Assembly (NCBI GenBank): GCA_903896915.1
Contig: CAITZN010000091.1
Span: 1 to 16,249 of the forward strand
DNA from: an uncultured bacterium
GTDB taxonomy: Bacteria; Desulfobacterota; Desulfobulbia; Desulfobulbales; Desulfobulbaceae
Direction: 5' to 3'
Length of the DNA stretch: 16,249 nt
In this document: piece by piece, positions 7,814 to 14,885 of the stretch
How the letters are laid out: each line of letters begins with the position of its first letter
Numbering within the stretch: position 1 is the stretch's first letter
Program-made: the position numbers and the translations under genes
Notes under the pieces: generated by a model
Database searches by the model: none
Seen by the model: only the letters and a program-made list of their open reading frames with translations
What the model was told of the DNA's origin: nothing

Positions 7814-8116
7814 ATGTCTGACAACAAAAACAGTAAACGGGTTTCGACAATTATACTGGGGGTGGCCGGACTGACCGGTCTCTGGGTCTGCGCCGCCTTT
7901 GTCGGGGCGCTGCATCAGGCCAACTGGCAGGTCGGCGAATTGGCGCGGCAGTACATGGCGGCCACCGGTATGACAACCCCCTTGCACACCCTGGTTGATT
8001 TTTATACCCACATCAAAGGGGTGGAATACCTAATTTGCGTCGCCTTCTTCATTGCCTTTCCGATGTTCTTTAAGTACGTAAACACGGAGCCGCAAAGGAT
8101 TTCGGTGGCCAAATAA
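7814..8116 (+). CDS. Small two-helix membrane protein, 100 aa
   Basis: The family is not recognised. There is a short basic N-terminus and a first helix at about 11-33 containing GLTGLWVCAAFVGAL. A loop follows with QANWQVGELARQYMAATGM, and then a second helix at about 68-88 (EYLICVAFFIAFPMFF) and a polar tail. The first helix shares the G-L-x-G-[IL]-W pattern with the protein encoded just upstream. AAGGAG (7802-7807) precedes ATG 7814. It is the last gene before the terminator at 8184-8225. Probably it is co-transcribed from the sigma54 promoter at 7509 and forms a membrane pair with its neighbour. Confidence 0.8.
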   Translation: MSDNKNSKRVSTIILGVAGLTGLWVCAAFVGALHQANWQVGELARQYMAATGMTTPLHTLVDFYTHIKGVEYLICVAFFIAFPMFFKYVNTEPQRISVAK

Positions 8117-8183
8117 GCAGACCAACATGATTGCCCAAGGTGAGGTGACCTGAGAGCAAATCACCTTCCGGCCTTAAAGAGAT

Positions 8184-8225
8184 AAAGCCCGTTCCCCCAC
8201 CAGTTTCGGGAGGGGCGGGCTTTTT
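8184..8225 (+). terminator. Rho-independent terminator of the plus-strand unit
   Basis: AAAGCCCG at 8184-8191 pairs with CGGGCTTT at 8216-8223, with further C-rich to G-rich pairing inside, followed by a T-run (8221-8225). It lies 67 bases after the last plus-strand gene. The arms are A/T-flanked, so it may also act on the minus strand for the HigA-like gene. Confidence 0.8.
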
Positions 8226-8357
8226 GTGGTGAGTTGAGGGGTATTGCCCTGCTACAGTAACGCACCAGAACTGACATGGCAGCAGATACCTTCTGAATTC
8301 ATCCTTGGGCGTCCATTGTGTCAGTCTTGCTCCCAACAACGCCCCACCTCGACAAGG

Positions 8358-8627
8358 TTATTCCTTCTGTAATCTCTGCTTTTCGCTCCGCAGCTCGTAG
8401 TCCAGTTGCAGTCTTGCAAAAGAATCTTCTTCCACACCGAAATACCGGGCCAACACCACCGCTTCCTTTACCGGCAATCGCTGTCTGCCGGTGAGTATCT
8501 CGCATAGAGCCTTTTTGCTGACCCCTGTATCTTTTGCCACTCGATAAACGGATAATTTCCGAGGCAGAAAATATTCATTTTCCAACATCGTGCCCAGGTT
8601 GTTTTTGCCTTCTACGTTTAGCAGCAT
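8358..8627 (-). CDS. higA: HigA/VapI-family helix-turn-helix protein, no toxin partner
   Basis: This 89-residue protein matches HigA-type antitoxins along its length. A HTH reads SVYRVAKDTGVSKKALCEILTGRQRLPVKEAVVLARYFGVEEDSF in separate helices (about 26-70), followed by the family ending LQLDYELR. ATG at 8627 has GGAGG on the minus strand (8636-8640) 7 bases upstream. In typical higBA pairs the HigB toxin gene lies directly upstream, but on this strand 8628-8996 shows no HigB-like frame, so it appears orphaned or recruited as a stand-alone repressor. A long dyad at 8704-8727 and a shorter one at 8657-8669 lie in its upstream region and may be operators. Confidence 0.8.
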   Translation of the reverse strand: MLLNVEGKNNLGTMLENEYFLPRKLSVYRVAKDTGVSKKALCEILTGRQRLPVKEAVVLARYFGVEEDSFARLQLDYELRSEKQRLQKE

Positions 8628-8656
8628 AGTCGTACCCTCCCGGATTCCCCATCATA

Positions 8657-8727
8657 GTGATTTGGTCACCTTTCCTTAAACTGAGTTGAGGTAAGATAAC
8701 GCTGTCACTCATCGTGACGATGGTGAC
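8657..8727. promoter_or_regulatory. Dyad repeats upstream of the HigA-like gene (candidate operators)
   Basis: Two inverted repeats are built on GTGA/TCAC. The near one is GTGA-TTTGG-TCAC (8657-8669). The far one (8704-8727) is longer: GTCAC, one base, CATCGT, a central G, then ACGATG and GTGAC, which pair back with the first half apart from one bulged T. They lie 30-100 bases upstream of the HigA-like start, and HigA proteins commonly autoregulate through such palindromes. Binding is inferred. Confidence 0.4.
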
Positions 8728-8842
8728 TTGACTATATTGATGCACCTATAATGCCAAGTCGATTTTAAGGAAAAAGTGAGCAGCACCGGCCCAATATTCT
8801 GGCAGCTGCATAGAGCAGAGAGTTTTACCGGTCCGGGAAAAG

Positions 8843-8902
8843 TGTAGCGAGCTATGCACATATCTGTGGCAGATATCGCCACGAAGATGTTGTATCGCTA
8901 CA
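8843..8902. other. Nested inverted-repeat element in a gene-free stretch
   Basis: The interval 8628-8996 has no gene. In it, TGTAGCGA (8843-8850) and TCGCTACA (8895-8902) are perfect 8-bp inverted repeats. Between them sit two competing small hairpins: ATATCT/AGATAT (8860-8865 with 8871-8876) and GTGGC/GCCAC (8866-8870 with 8878-8882). This could be a structured RNA, a site for a dimeric regulator or a relic of an element; none of these can be decided from sequence. Confidence 0.35.
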
Positions 8903-8996
8903 TCCTTATGGTATTGCAAACTTCGGAAAAAACGCGTCCCGCTGCAGATAATAACGATTTTTTGTATCCGTAGCGGTTGCAGGCATGATCGGATGG

Positions 8997-9509
8997 TTAA
9001 GCTGATGCAGAGCCCTGGCCACCCTTATACTCACGGCGGCCAAGGCGTTGCGCCGTGTCCTCGTTGACCTCGTCCTGCCAGCCGTTGCTGGAGGTTTCCA
9101 GGCAGTCAAATTTAGCGGAATAGGGTTTGATGTCGAGCAACGGAGTGCCATCCAGGATGTCGACTCTGTCCAGCAGGAGCACATTACCTTCGCGGCCTAT
9201 CAGTTCAACGATACTCAAGCCGATGCCATTGGGCCGGCACGGTGCCCGGGTCGAAAAAACGCCTCTTTCAATATCCTGAAGAAACGGCTTGACGATCAGT
9301 TGCATCGGTCCGGCCTGGTTAAAGTGGAAGAGCAGGTAGATATGCGAAAATCCATCCAGATCGCGTAAGCCTTCCGCGAACTCGGGAAATATCTCCACCT
9401 CCCCTTTGCAACCTTTGGCATAGGCTGGCTGAATAGGGGTCTTTCGGGCAACCACATGTTCACTGTGAATCACACCAATAGGATTGAAGGTAATGCCTAC
9501 TCCGTTCAT
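8997..9509 (-). CDS. TrmO/TsaA-like (UPF0066) SAM-dependent methyltransferase homologue
   Basis: This 170-residue protein has the TrmO/TsaA (YaeB, UPF0066) signature elements in order: PIGVIHS, TPIQP, LDGFSHIYLLFHF, RAPCRPNGIGLS, and DILDGTPLLDIKPY. E. coli TrmO N6-methylates the t6A37 base of certain tRNAs using SAM; this is a single-domain form. The usual RPNPIGLS reads RPNGIGLS. In anaerobes such copies often sit beside metal or sulfur genes and may have another substrate. The start at 9509 has AAGGA about 9 bases upstream. It lies 33 bases downstream of the CoA-disulfide-reductase-like gene on the same strand, likely in one operon. Confidence 0.85.
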   Translation of the reverse strand: MNGVGITFNPIGVIHSEHVVARKTPIQPAYAKGCKGEVEIFPEFAEGLRDLDGFSHIYLLFHFNQAGPMQLIVKPFLQDIERGVFSTRAPCRPNGIGLSIVELIGREGNVLLLDRVDILDGTPLLDIKPYSAKFDCLETSSNGWQDEVNEDTAQRLGRREYKGGQGSASA

Positions 9510-9542
9510 GGGCCATGTCCTTTTCTCTATGCAAATCTCTTA

Positions 9543-11237
9543 TTATTTGCGCGGATACGGCCATGCCATGATACCGCCTTCCATGACCTTGACATTGGTG
9601 TAGCCGTGCGCCCGGAGGATAAGCTCTGCCTCATAGCCGCGCAGCGAGATTTTGCAGAAGCAGATGATCTCCGAGTTTTTATCTGTTGGCAGTTCAGCCA
9701 GTCGTGAACGCAGGGCGCCCAGGGGAATGAGGTGCTCGCCGATGCCGAGGTGCATCTCCGCGAATTCGGCCGGGCTGCGACCATCCAGGAAGAAGGGCTT
9801 TTCGTTGCTCTGGATTTTATCCCATACCTCGGTGACCGAAATTCCGGTCATCCTGCCCTTGAGCTTATTTTGCATGATATGGGCCGAGGTGATGAAATGG
9901 TCGATAGCCAGGGAAAAAGGTGGGGCATAGGGGAGATCGGCATTGACCAGATCTTCCACGGTCAGCTTGCCCAGCATGGCCATGGCCGCAGTGGCAATCT
10001 GCTTGCTGACATCGCCGGGTCCGACACACTGGTAGCCGAGCAGGCGCTGGTCCTTGGTGCTGACCAGCATCTTCGAAACCAATAGCTTGGCACCCATGAA
10101 TCCCGGTTTGTCGGGACTGGCGTTGACCACGGTCTGATAGTCGGTCAGGCCCATCCGTTCGGCCGCCTTGATGGAAAGTCCGGTAGAACCTGCGGAAAAA
10201 TCAAAGATCTTGCAGATGCCGGTATGGTAGGTGCCGGGAAAAGTGACGCTGTTGCCGTTGATTGCATTTTCTCCAGCAACACGGCCTTCGAGGTTGGCCA
10301 TGTCGCCCATGGGAGCAAAGACAGGCTCCCCGCTGATGCGGCTGGGTATTTCAACACAGTCGCCGGCCGCATAGATATCTGGATCCGAAGTCTGCATATA
10401 TTGATTAACCGCAATGCCGCCGAATTTACCGATTTCCAGGCCGGCAGCGATTCCCAAACCACTGTTGGGACGAACGCCGATTGCCATGACCGCCAGTTCG
10501 CAGTTTATCACTGTGTTGTCAGCGAGTTGGACGCCGGAGAGCTTGCCGTCTTTGCCGACGAAGGCCTTGACCCCCTTGCTGGTAAAGATCTCCACCCCTT
10601 TGGTGCGCATATGATTTTCAACCAACTTTGCCAGATCCCAGTCTAGGAAAGTCAGCACCTGATCCAGCGCCTCCACCACGGTGACCTTGATGCCGGACAG
10701 CACCAGGGCCTCGCAGGTTTCGACCCCAATAAGCCCGCCACCAATCACCACCGCTTGTTTAACCTTTTTTTCATCGCAGATCTGGCGCAGGTAATCGGTA
10801 TCGGCCATGCTCAGGAGGTTGGTGATGCCGTCCAGGTCAATGCCAGGGATGGGCGGCATGTTGGGCCGCGCCCCGGTGCTGATGATCAGCTTATCGTAAA
10901 CGAGAGTCAGTTCGTTGCCGGCCTTGAGGTCGCGGCAGTGCACCTGTTTGTTGTGGCGATCAATTGCCACGACCTCGGTTTCCACCAGGGCCTTGATGGC
11001 CTTGGCCTTGTCAAAGAAGACCGGGTCGCGGACAATCCCCGCAGGCGTACAGAGCAACTGATTGCGGTCATTGAACAAGCCGCCGACATAGTAGGGATAG
11101 CCGCAGGAGGCCATGGAGAGATCAGGCGATTTTTGGACCAGGGTAATCTCGGCAAATTCATCAAGCCGCCTGGCCTTGGCGGCTGCCTTGGCCCCGGCTG
11201 CCGACCCGCCGATGATAATAATTTTTTTCATTTCCAT
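9543..11237 (-). CDS. CoA-disulfide/persulfide reductase fused to a rhodanese domain
   Basis: This 564-residue flavoprotein has an FAD-binding GGSAAG (10-15), single redox cysteine Cys45 in SCGYPYY, NAD(P)H-binding VVIGGGLIG (163-171), second FAD motif AAGDC (290-294) and a dimerisation domain with YAPPFS (437-442), the hallmarks of CoA-disulfide reductases. The C-terminal rhodanese domain (about 465-564) keeps its catalytic loop CKISLRG with Cys528. This fusion matches CoADR-RHD/NADH-dependent persulfide reductases, which reduce CoA- or small-thiol persulfides and release sulfide. ATG 11237 is chosen over the longer frame (11303) because AAGGA on the minus strand lies about 8 bases upstream and FAD-binding sequence starts directly. 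The upstream 145 bases separate it from the IscU-like gene and may hold its own promoter. Confidence 0.9.
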   Translation of the reverse strand: MEMKKIIIIGGSAAGAKAAAKARRLDEFAEITLVQKSPDLSMASCGYPYYVGGLFNDRNQLLCTPAGIVRDPVFFDKAKAIKALVETEVVAIDRHNKQVHCRDLKAGNELTLVYDKLIISTGARPNMPPIPGIDLDGITNLLSMADTDYLRQICDEKKVKQAVVIGGGLIGVETCEALVLSGIKVTVVEALDQVLTFLDWDLAKLVENHMRTKGVEIFTSKGVKAFVGKDGKLSGVQLADNTVINCELAVMAIGVRPNSGLGIAAGLEIGKFGGIAVNQYMQTSDPDIYAAGDCVEIPSRISGEPVFAPMGDMANLEGRVAGENAINGNSVTFPGTYHTGICKIFDFSAGSTGLSIKAAERMGLTDYQTVVNASPDKPGFMGAKLLVSKMLVSTKDQRLLGYQCVGPGDVSKQIATAAMAMLGKLTVEDLVNADLPYAPPFSLAIDHFITSAHIMQNKLKGRMTGISVTEVWDKIQSNEKPFFLDGRSPAEFAEMHLGIGEHLIPLGALRSRLAELPTDKNSEIICFCKISLRGYEAELILRAHGYTNVKVMEGGIMAWPYPRK

Positions 11238-11275
11238 GTGGTTTTTCCTTACGGTTTTGAGGCATGGGTTGCTTG

Positions 11276-11291
11276 GCGAATGAGGGTCCAG
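11276..11291 (-). promoter_or_regulatory. Weak sigma54-like promoter before the persulfide-reductase gene
   Basis: On the minus strand, TGGACC...TCGCC keeps GG and GC with 10 bases between (plus-strand positions 11288-11289 and 11276-11277), but most of the flanking consensus (CACG, TTG) is lost. The predicted start near 11264 would give a leader of about 27 nt to ATG 11237. This is a low-scoring match that may be chance. Confidence 0.22.
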
Positions 11292-11382
11292 CGAACGGAT
11301 CATCGTTACAGTGCAATCGGGTCCGAATCACCATTTGATACGAGGAGTCAACTGCTATGGCAGTCGTTGCCGAAGCCGAAAT

Positions 11383-11796
11383 TCATGGTTGTTGCACCTG
11401 CTTGACCATGTAGGCATTGACAGCCTCTTGCATCGTTTTCACGGCCAGAAAGGCGCAATGTTCTTCTCCCTTTGGGAAGGTGCCGAGCACTTGCAACACA
11501 TCTTCGCCGGTCAGGTCGAACAGTTCTTCGGGATTTTTGCCGATGGCAAGCTCGGCGGCAAAGGAGCCGCACCGTCTACTGAAAGAACAACCGTCGGAGT
11601 GTGCTACGGCCTTGCTCACCCGATTATTGGCAAAACAGAGAAAGATCTCCATGGTGTCACCGCATTTTCCGGTGATCCGGCCCTGCGCATCAGCATCTTC
11701 GGGTCGGCTTCGGAATGGATTTTGCCGGCGGTTGCGAGCAATCTTTCGCTCGGTTTCGGCCATTAGGGCATCGAATTCTTCGTCAGTCATGTTCAT
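11383..11796 (-). CDS. IscU/NifU-N-like Fe-S scaffold protein
   Basis: This 137-residue protein has an N-terminal basic/acidic extension (about 1-40) and then the IscU fold. Cluster ligands are visible: Cys45 in KCGDTMEIF (with Asp47), Cys70 in SDGCSFSRRCGSF and Cys114 in EEHCAFLAVKTMQEAV. Usual IscU has GCG(S/T) at the second ligand; here the segment is GCSFSRRCGSF with an additional Cys76. No IscS, HscAB or Fdx genes are nearby, so it probably serves the local metal-sulfur and ferredoxin-type proteins rather than general assembly. ATG 11796 or ATG 11790 could be used. A strong hairpin (11851-11892) lies in the 126-base gap before it. Confidence 0.82.
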   Translation of the reverse strand: MNMTDEEFDALMAETERKIARNRRQNPFRSRPEDADAQGRITGKCGDTMEIFLCFANNRVSKAVAHSDGCSFSRRCGSFAAELAIGKNPEELFDLTGEDVLQVLGTFPKGEEHCAFLAVKTMQEAVNAYMVKQVQQP

Positions 11797-11850
11797 CTCT
11801 GTTTCAAATGATTACTTGCCAGTCAGAGTGCTGCCTGCAGGGAGGGAACG

Positions 11851-11892
11851 AAGAGCAACACAGACCGCACCGGCGCAGGCTGTGTTGCTCTT
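11851..11892. repeat. Perfect 13-bp inverted repeat between the NifX- and IscU-like genes
   Basis: AAGAGCAACACAG (11851-11863) and CTGTGTTGCTCTT (11880-11892) are perfect complements around a 16-base GC-rich loop. The gap between the genes is 11797-11922. Neither side is followed by a clear T-run, so it is not a standard terminator; an mRNA-stabilising or processing hairpin, or a regulator site, is possible. Confidence 0.6.
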
Positions 11893-11922
11893 ATCTTGCA
11901 GGTCGTTTTGGGTACTACGGAC

Positions 11923-12282
11923 TTACCAGTGCGCCTCTTTGTTGGCAGCGGCGGCATAAGTCACCTTGCCTTCATTAAAAACCTTGATCGCGTCCCGTAC
12001 CGAACCGGTGATGTCATCGATTACCTTGACCCCGGCGGCCTCTAAGGTAGAAAAAGCCTTGGGACCGCAATAACCGGTCATCAACACGCTGGCACCCTTG
12101 TCGCTGACCATAGTGGCTGCCTGGATGCCAGCACCTTTGAAGGCATTGGCATTGTCCCCATTATCGACCACTTCAAAGGCCCAGGTGTCGGTATCGACGA
12201 TCAGAATGTACGGCGCCCGACCGAAGCGGGGGTCGACATCACTGCTGAGCAGGATTCCTTTTGATGTGACTGCTACTTTCAT
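11923..12282 (-). CDS. NifX/NifB-C-like dinitrogenase-cofactor family protein
   Basis: This 119-residue protein is of the single-domain NifX/NafY/ORP fold (Pfam Dinitrogenase iron-molybdenum cofactor family). It opens with the family strand MKVAVTSKG and SSDVDPRFGRAPYILIVD, continues with VVDNGDN and GAGIQAATMVSDKGASVLMTGYCGPKAFSTLEAAGVKV, and closes with a helix. In this family small proteins bind metal-sulfur clusters such as FeMo-cofactor precursors or the Mo-Cu-S cluster of the orange protein. AGGAG precedes ATG 12282 by 4 bases. It follows a related gene after 21 bases, so the two are probably one transcript and related by duplication. No nitrogenase genes are visible, so a nitrogen-fixation role is not supported. 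Confidence 0.88.
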   Translation of the reverse strand: MKVAVTSKGILLSSDVDPRFGRAPYILIVDTDTWAFEVVDNGDNANAFKGAGIQAATMVSDKGASVLMTGYCGPKAFSTLEAAGVKVIDDITGSVRDAIKVFNEGKVTYAAAANKEAHW

Positions 12283-12303
12283 AGTGCTCCTTAGTTTGCA
12301 AAA

Positions 12304-12687
12304 TCAGTGACCGCCGCCACCGCCGCAGACCTGATCATCGCTTATTTTTTGAAGATTGCCGGCCACGAAATCCTCGACCACCGGCCGAATCTCTTGACGG
12401 ACGCCGTCATGATACACCTCGATGCCAACCTGCTTAAAACCCATCAAAGGCCGCATGCCGATACCGCCGACCACCAGGGCGTTGACTCCGGCCTCGGCCA
12501 GCAGATTCACCGGCACCATGCAGCCGCCCTGGACATGCTCTTTGTTGGCCAAGATGGAGACCTGTTTGATCTGCCCGTCTTCAACATCAAAGCAGGTGAA
12601 CACATCGCAGTGGCCAAAATGTCCTGCTCTTATACCGTCTATGCCGCCGTTGCCCTCGGAAGGGATTGCTACTCGTACCATGGTCAT
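12304..12687 (-). CDS. NifX-like family protein with Cys-Gly-His tail
   Basis: This 127-residue NifX-type fold protein starts VRVAIPSEGNGG, then GHFGHCDVFTCFDVEDG, GGCMVPVNLLAEAGVNALVVGGIGMRPL, and ends in a Gly-rich tail with VCGGGGGH. The HFGHC segment and the tail carry cysteines and histidines that could bind metal; the tail is like those of several MTH1175-type homologues. ATG 12687 and ATG 12681 are both possible; the second has AGGA 6 bases upstream. It lies 16 bases after a MinD-type ATPase gene, so the same transcript is likely. ORP-type loci pair such proteins with MinD/MRP ATPases. Confidence 0.88.
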   Translation of the reverse strand: MTMVRVAIPSEGNGGIDGIRAGHFGHCDVFTCFDVEDGQIKQVSILANKEHVQGGCMVPVNLLAEAGVNALVVGGIGMRPLMGFKQVGIEVYHDGVRQEIRPVVEDFVAGNLQKISDDQVCGGGGGH

Positions 12688-12703
12688 TCCTGTTTCTCCG
12701 TTA

Positions 12704-13609
12704 TTATTGAATAGTTGCTTTGAAATCCACGATCCCGAGGGGGTTCATGGCAGGTGAGTTGATGATTTTTGTCCAGACATCTTGGACCTGCTGCCAGGTT
12801 GCGGTCGCCTCGCCGTATTCAAACAGGGTCTTGCCCTCCACCATCGACCGAGTAAAGGCCGGATCAAACGAGACCCGGCCAAGAATGGAGATATTGTGTT
12901 TGGCTGCCAGCTGCTCTATGGCCTCGGTCATCTCGAGGTTAAGATCGAATTTGTTGACACAGACCATGCCGGGCACCTTGAAATGGGCGGCGAGTTGCAC
13001 CACCCGCTCCATGTCATGGATGCCGGAAACCGTGGGTTCAACCACGATCACCAGGGCCGTGGCTCCGCCGATGGAAGCGATAACGGGGCAGCCGATGCCC
13101 GGAGGGCCGTCGGTGATGATCAGGTCGGCACCGCATTGTTCTGCCTGTTGTCGAGCCTCCTTGCGCACCAGACTGACCAGCTTGCCGGAATTCTCTTCGG
13201 CAATGCCCAGCCGGGCATGAATCATAGGTCCAAACCGGGTGTCCGAGCTGTACCATTCGCCGCAGCGCTGCACCGGAAAATCGATAGCAGCCGCCGGGCA
13301 GAAATCAACGCAGACACCACAACCTTCGCACCGTAGGGCATCGACCTGGAACAATTCGGTGATGGCGCCGAACCGGCAGAGATCCCTGCAAGTGCCGCAT
13401 CCGGTGCAAAGGTCGGGATTGACAACGGCTTTGCAGCCGCCCATGAAATCGGTCCGCTGTCGAACCTCGGGCTGCATCAGCAGATGAAGATCAGCAGCAT
13501 CGACATCAGCGTCACACAGCACGCTGTTTTTCGCCAGAGCGGCAAAGGCTGCGGTCAGGCTGGTTTTGCCGGTACCACCCTTGCCGCTGATGATCACAAG
13601 TTCGCGCAT
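12704..13609 (-). CDS. MinD/MRP-type ATPase with two [4Fe-4S] ferredoxin sites (second copy)
   Basis: The 301-residue protein has the deviant Walker A KGGTGKT (10-16), switch I region CDADVDAAD (about 32-40) and Walker-B-type IITDGPPGIGCPV (164-176). A ferredoxin insert between them has C68/71/74/78 and C94/97/100/104, for two [4Fe-4S] clusters. This domain order (MinD/ParA fold with an inserted 2[4Fe-4S] ferredoxin) is typical of the ATPase pairs in the orange-protein locus of Desulfovibrio. Its start overlaps the previous ATPase gene by 16 bases, and the proteins may form a heterodimer. Likely it uses ATP binding to control delivery or redox state of a metal-sulfur cluster to the NifX-type proteins downstream (inference). 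Confidence 0.92.
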   Translation of the reverse strand: MRELVIISGKGGTGKTSLTAAFAALAKNSVLCDADVDAADLHLLMQPEVRQRTDFMGGCKAVVNPDLCTGCGTCRDLCRFGAITELFQVDALRCEGCGVCVDFCPAAAIDFPVQRCGEWYSSDTRFGPMIHARLGIAEENSGKLVSLVRKEARQQAEQCGADLIITDGPPGIGCPVIASIGGATALVIVVEPTVSGIHDMERVVQLAAHFKVPGMVCVNKFDLNLEMTEAIEQLAAKHNISILGRVSFDPAFTRSMVEGKTLFEYGEATATWQQVQDVWTKIINSPAMNPLGIVDFKATIQ

Positions 13610-14466
13610 GCTGCCGCCTTATCCTTTTCTTCAATGATGATTGCTTCAATGTCCCTGAAGAGCGCCACAAAACGTTCCCTCCATTCCGGGAATACCTCAA
13701 CGATGTTCCTGCCCTGGGAATAGGCCTCGGCAATGCGACGGTCAAAGGGAATGGTCAGCAGGATCGGTAGGTTTTCTCGTTCGGCATAATCAAACACCTT
13801 GTTGTCGCCGATGTCCGCTCGGTTGATCACCAGACCGCAGGGGATGCCGAGCAGGCGGACCGCTTCCACCGCCAGTTTGAGGTCGTGGAGGCCAAAGGGG
13901 GTTGGTTCGGTGACCATAAGGATGAAATCCGCGCCGTTCATGGCGGCGATCACCGGACAGGAGGTTCCTGGCGGGGCATCGATGATGGTGATCAAGTCGA
14001 GATCCCTTGCCGCCCGCACTCGCTTGATCAGCGGCGGCGACATAGCCTCGCCTACCCTCAGCCGCCCGTTTATGAATCGGATACCATTGCTGTCGCCAAA
14101 GTTGAGCATCCCCAACTCACGCCCGATTTCAGTGATCGCCCCTCCAGGGCAGACCGCCATACAGCCACCGCAGCTATGACAAAGCTCCGGGAAAACAAGT
14201 ACCTTTTGGGCCACCACCGCCAGAGCATTGAACCGGCAGATAGCCGAACACTTGCGGCAGAACGTACATTTTTCCAGATCGACCAGCGGTATGGGCGTTT
14301 CAACCCGTTCGCTCCGCTCGATCACCGGTTTGAGGAAAAGGTGGGCATTCGGCTCTTCGACATCGCAATCTAGCAACTCGACTCCGGCGCCTAGTGCGAG
14401 TGCCATATTGACCGAAATGGTGGTCTTACCGGTGCCTCCCTTGCCGCTAGCTACGCTGATGATCAT
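13594..14466 (-). CDS. MinD/MRP-type ATPase with two [4Fe-4S] ferredoxin sites (first copy)
   Basis: The 290-residue protein has KGGTGKT (9-15), switch segment CDVEEPNAH (34-42) and IIDAPPGTSCPV (161-172). The inserted ferredoxin has C67/70/73/77 and C96/99/102/106. It is a paralogue of the ATPase encoded directly downstream, overlapping by 16 bases. Its start overlaps the stop of the receiver-like gene as ATGA, so the three genes are translationally coupled. The clustered cysteines and the conserved Cys170 next to the Walker B motif are shared between both copies. In Desulfovibrio such pairs belong to a sigma54-controlled complex with the orange protein, with a proposed tie to cell-division positioning; that link here is by analogy only. 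Confidence 0.92.
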   Translation of the reverse strand: MIISVASGKGGTGKTTISVNMALALGAGVELLDCDVEEPNAHLFLKPVIERSERVETPIPLVDLEKCTFCRKCSAICRFNALAVVAQKVLVFPELCHSCGGCMAVCPGGAITEIGRELGMLNFGDSNGIRFINGRLRVGEAMSPPLIKRVRAARDLDLITIIDAPPGTSCPVIAAMNGADFILMVTEPTPFGLHDLKLAVEAVRLLGIPCGLVINRADIGDNKVFDYAERENLPILLTIPFDRRIAEAYSQGRNIVEVFPEWRERFVALFRDIEAIIIEEKDKAAACANL

Positions 14467-14873
14467 GATTTCGCCGCCTCTGGTGGCGACTGCACCACGG
14501 TTTGCATGAGAGCGCCGATCTTTTCCAGCACAGCCATCAGCGCTTCGGCGTCGGTTTCACTTGGGTGAGGAGGCAGTTGCATCAGCACCCCCAACCCCTC
14601 GGTGGCTTCATGGAATTCTTCAGCAGTCAGCGCACTGACAATGGCGGTGTTGACCAGCGGATTAACCTTGACGAGCTGTTTGGTAAAGGCGATGCCACTC
14701 ATGTCGTCGAGCTGCTCATCGACAATCACCAGATCCACCAGCTTACTCTTGAGCAGCGCAAGCCCGGTCGCCCCAGTCGCAGCAGGGGCCAGTTCAATTG
14801 CCTGTTCGTGCCACAACTTGTCCAACAGTTCGGAAAACCGTAAAATATCTTTTGTTGCAAATAAAACTATCAA
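14463..14873 (-). CDS. Receiver-like (CheY-fold) protein, incomplete phosphorylation site
   Basis: This 136-residue protein has receiver order: strand MIVLFATKDI, strand VDLVIVDEQLDDMSG with the phospho-acceptor position Asp52, strand TAIVSAL (Ser80) and a final helix. The acidic pair normally at the end of the first strand (DD/ED) is absent, reading ATKD, and the conserved Lys of the LxKP motif is replaced (LPPHP). It therefore probably does not work as an ordinary phosphorylated switch. No output domain follows, only a short Pro/Ala-rich tail. The start is TTG 14873 with GGAG 7 bases upstream; the stop overlaps the MinD-type ATPase start as ATGA. It may be an adaptor for the ATPases. The alternative is a divergent but active receiver. 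Confidence 0.75.
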   Translation of the reverse strand: MIVLFATKDILRFSELLDKLWHEQAIELAPAATGATGLALLKSKLVDLVIVDEQLDDMSGIAFTKQLVKVNPLVNTAIVSALTAEEFHEATEGLGVLMQLPPHPSETDAEALMAVLEKIGALMQTVVQSPPEAAKS

Positions 14874-14885
14874 AAATACGCTCCA

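Noticed and set aside
8628..8996. HigB toxin gene upstream of the HigA-like gene
   Set aside because: No minus-strand frame of suitable length or motif is present in this interval.
10755..11405. Plus-strand open frame (216 codons) opposite the flavoprotein
   Set aside because: It is antisense to the FAD- and NAD-binding motifs of the reductase; no supporting motif or start context.
11923..12687. Nitrogen fixation (nif) cluster
   Set aside because: NifX-fold proteins alone do not imply nitrogenase; no nifHDK, nifB radical-SAM or nifEN genes are present in the window.
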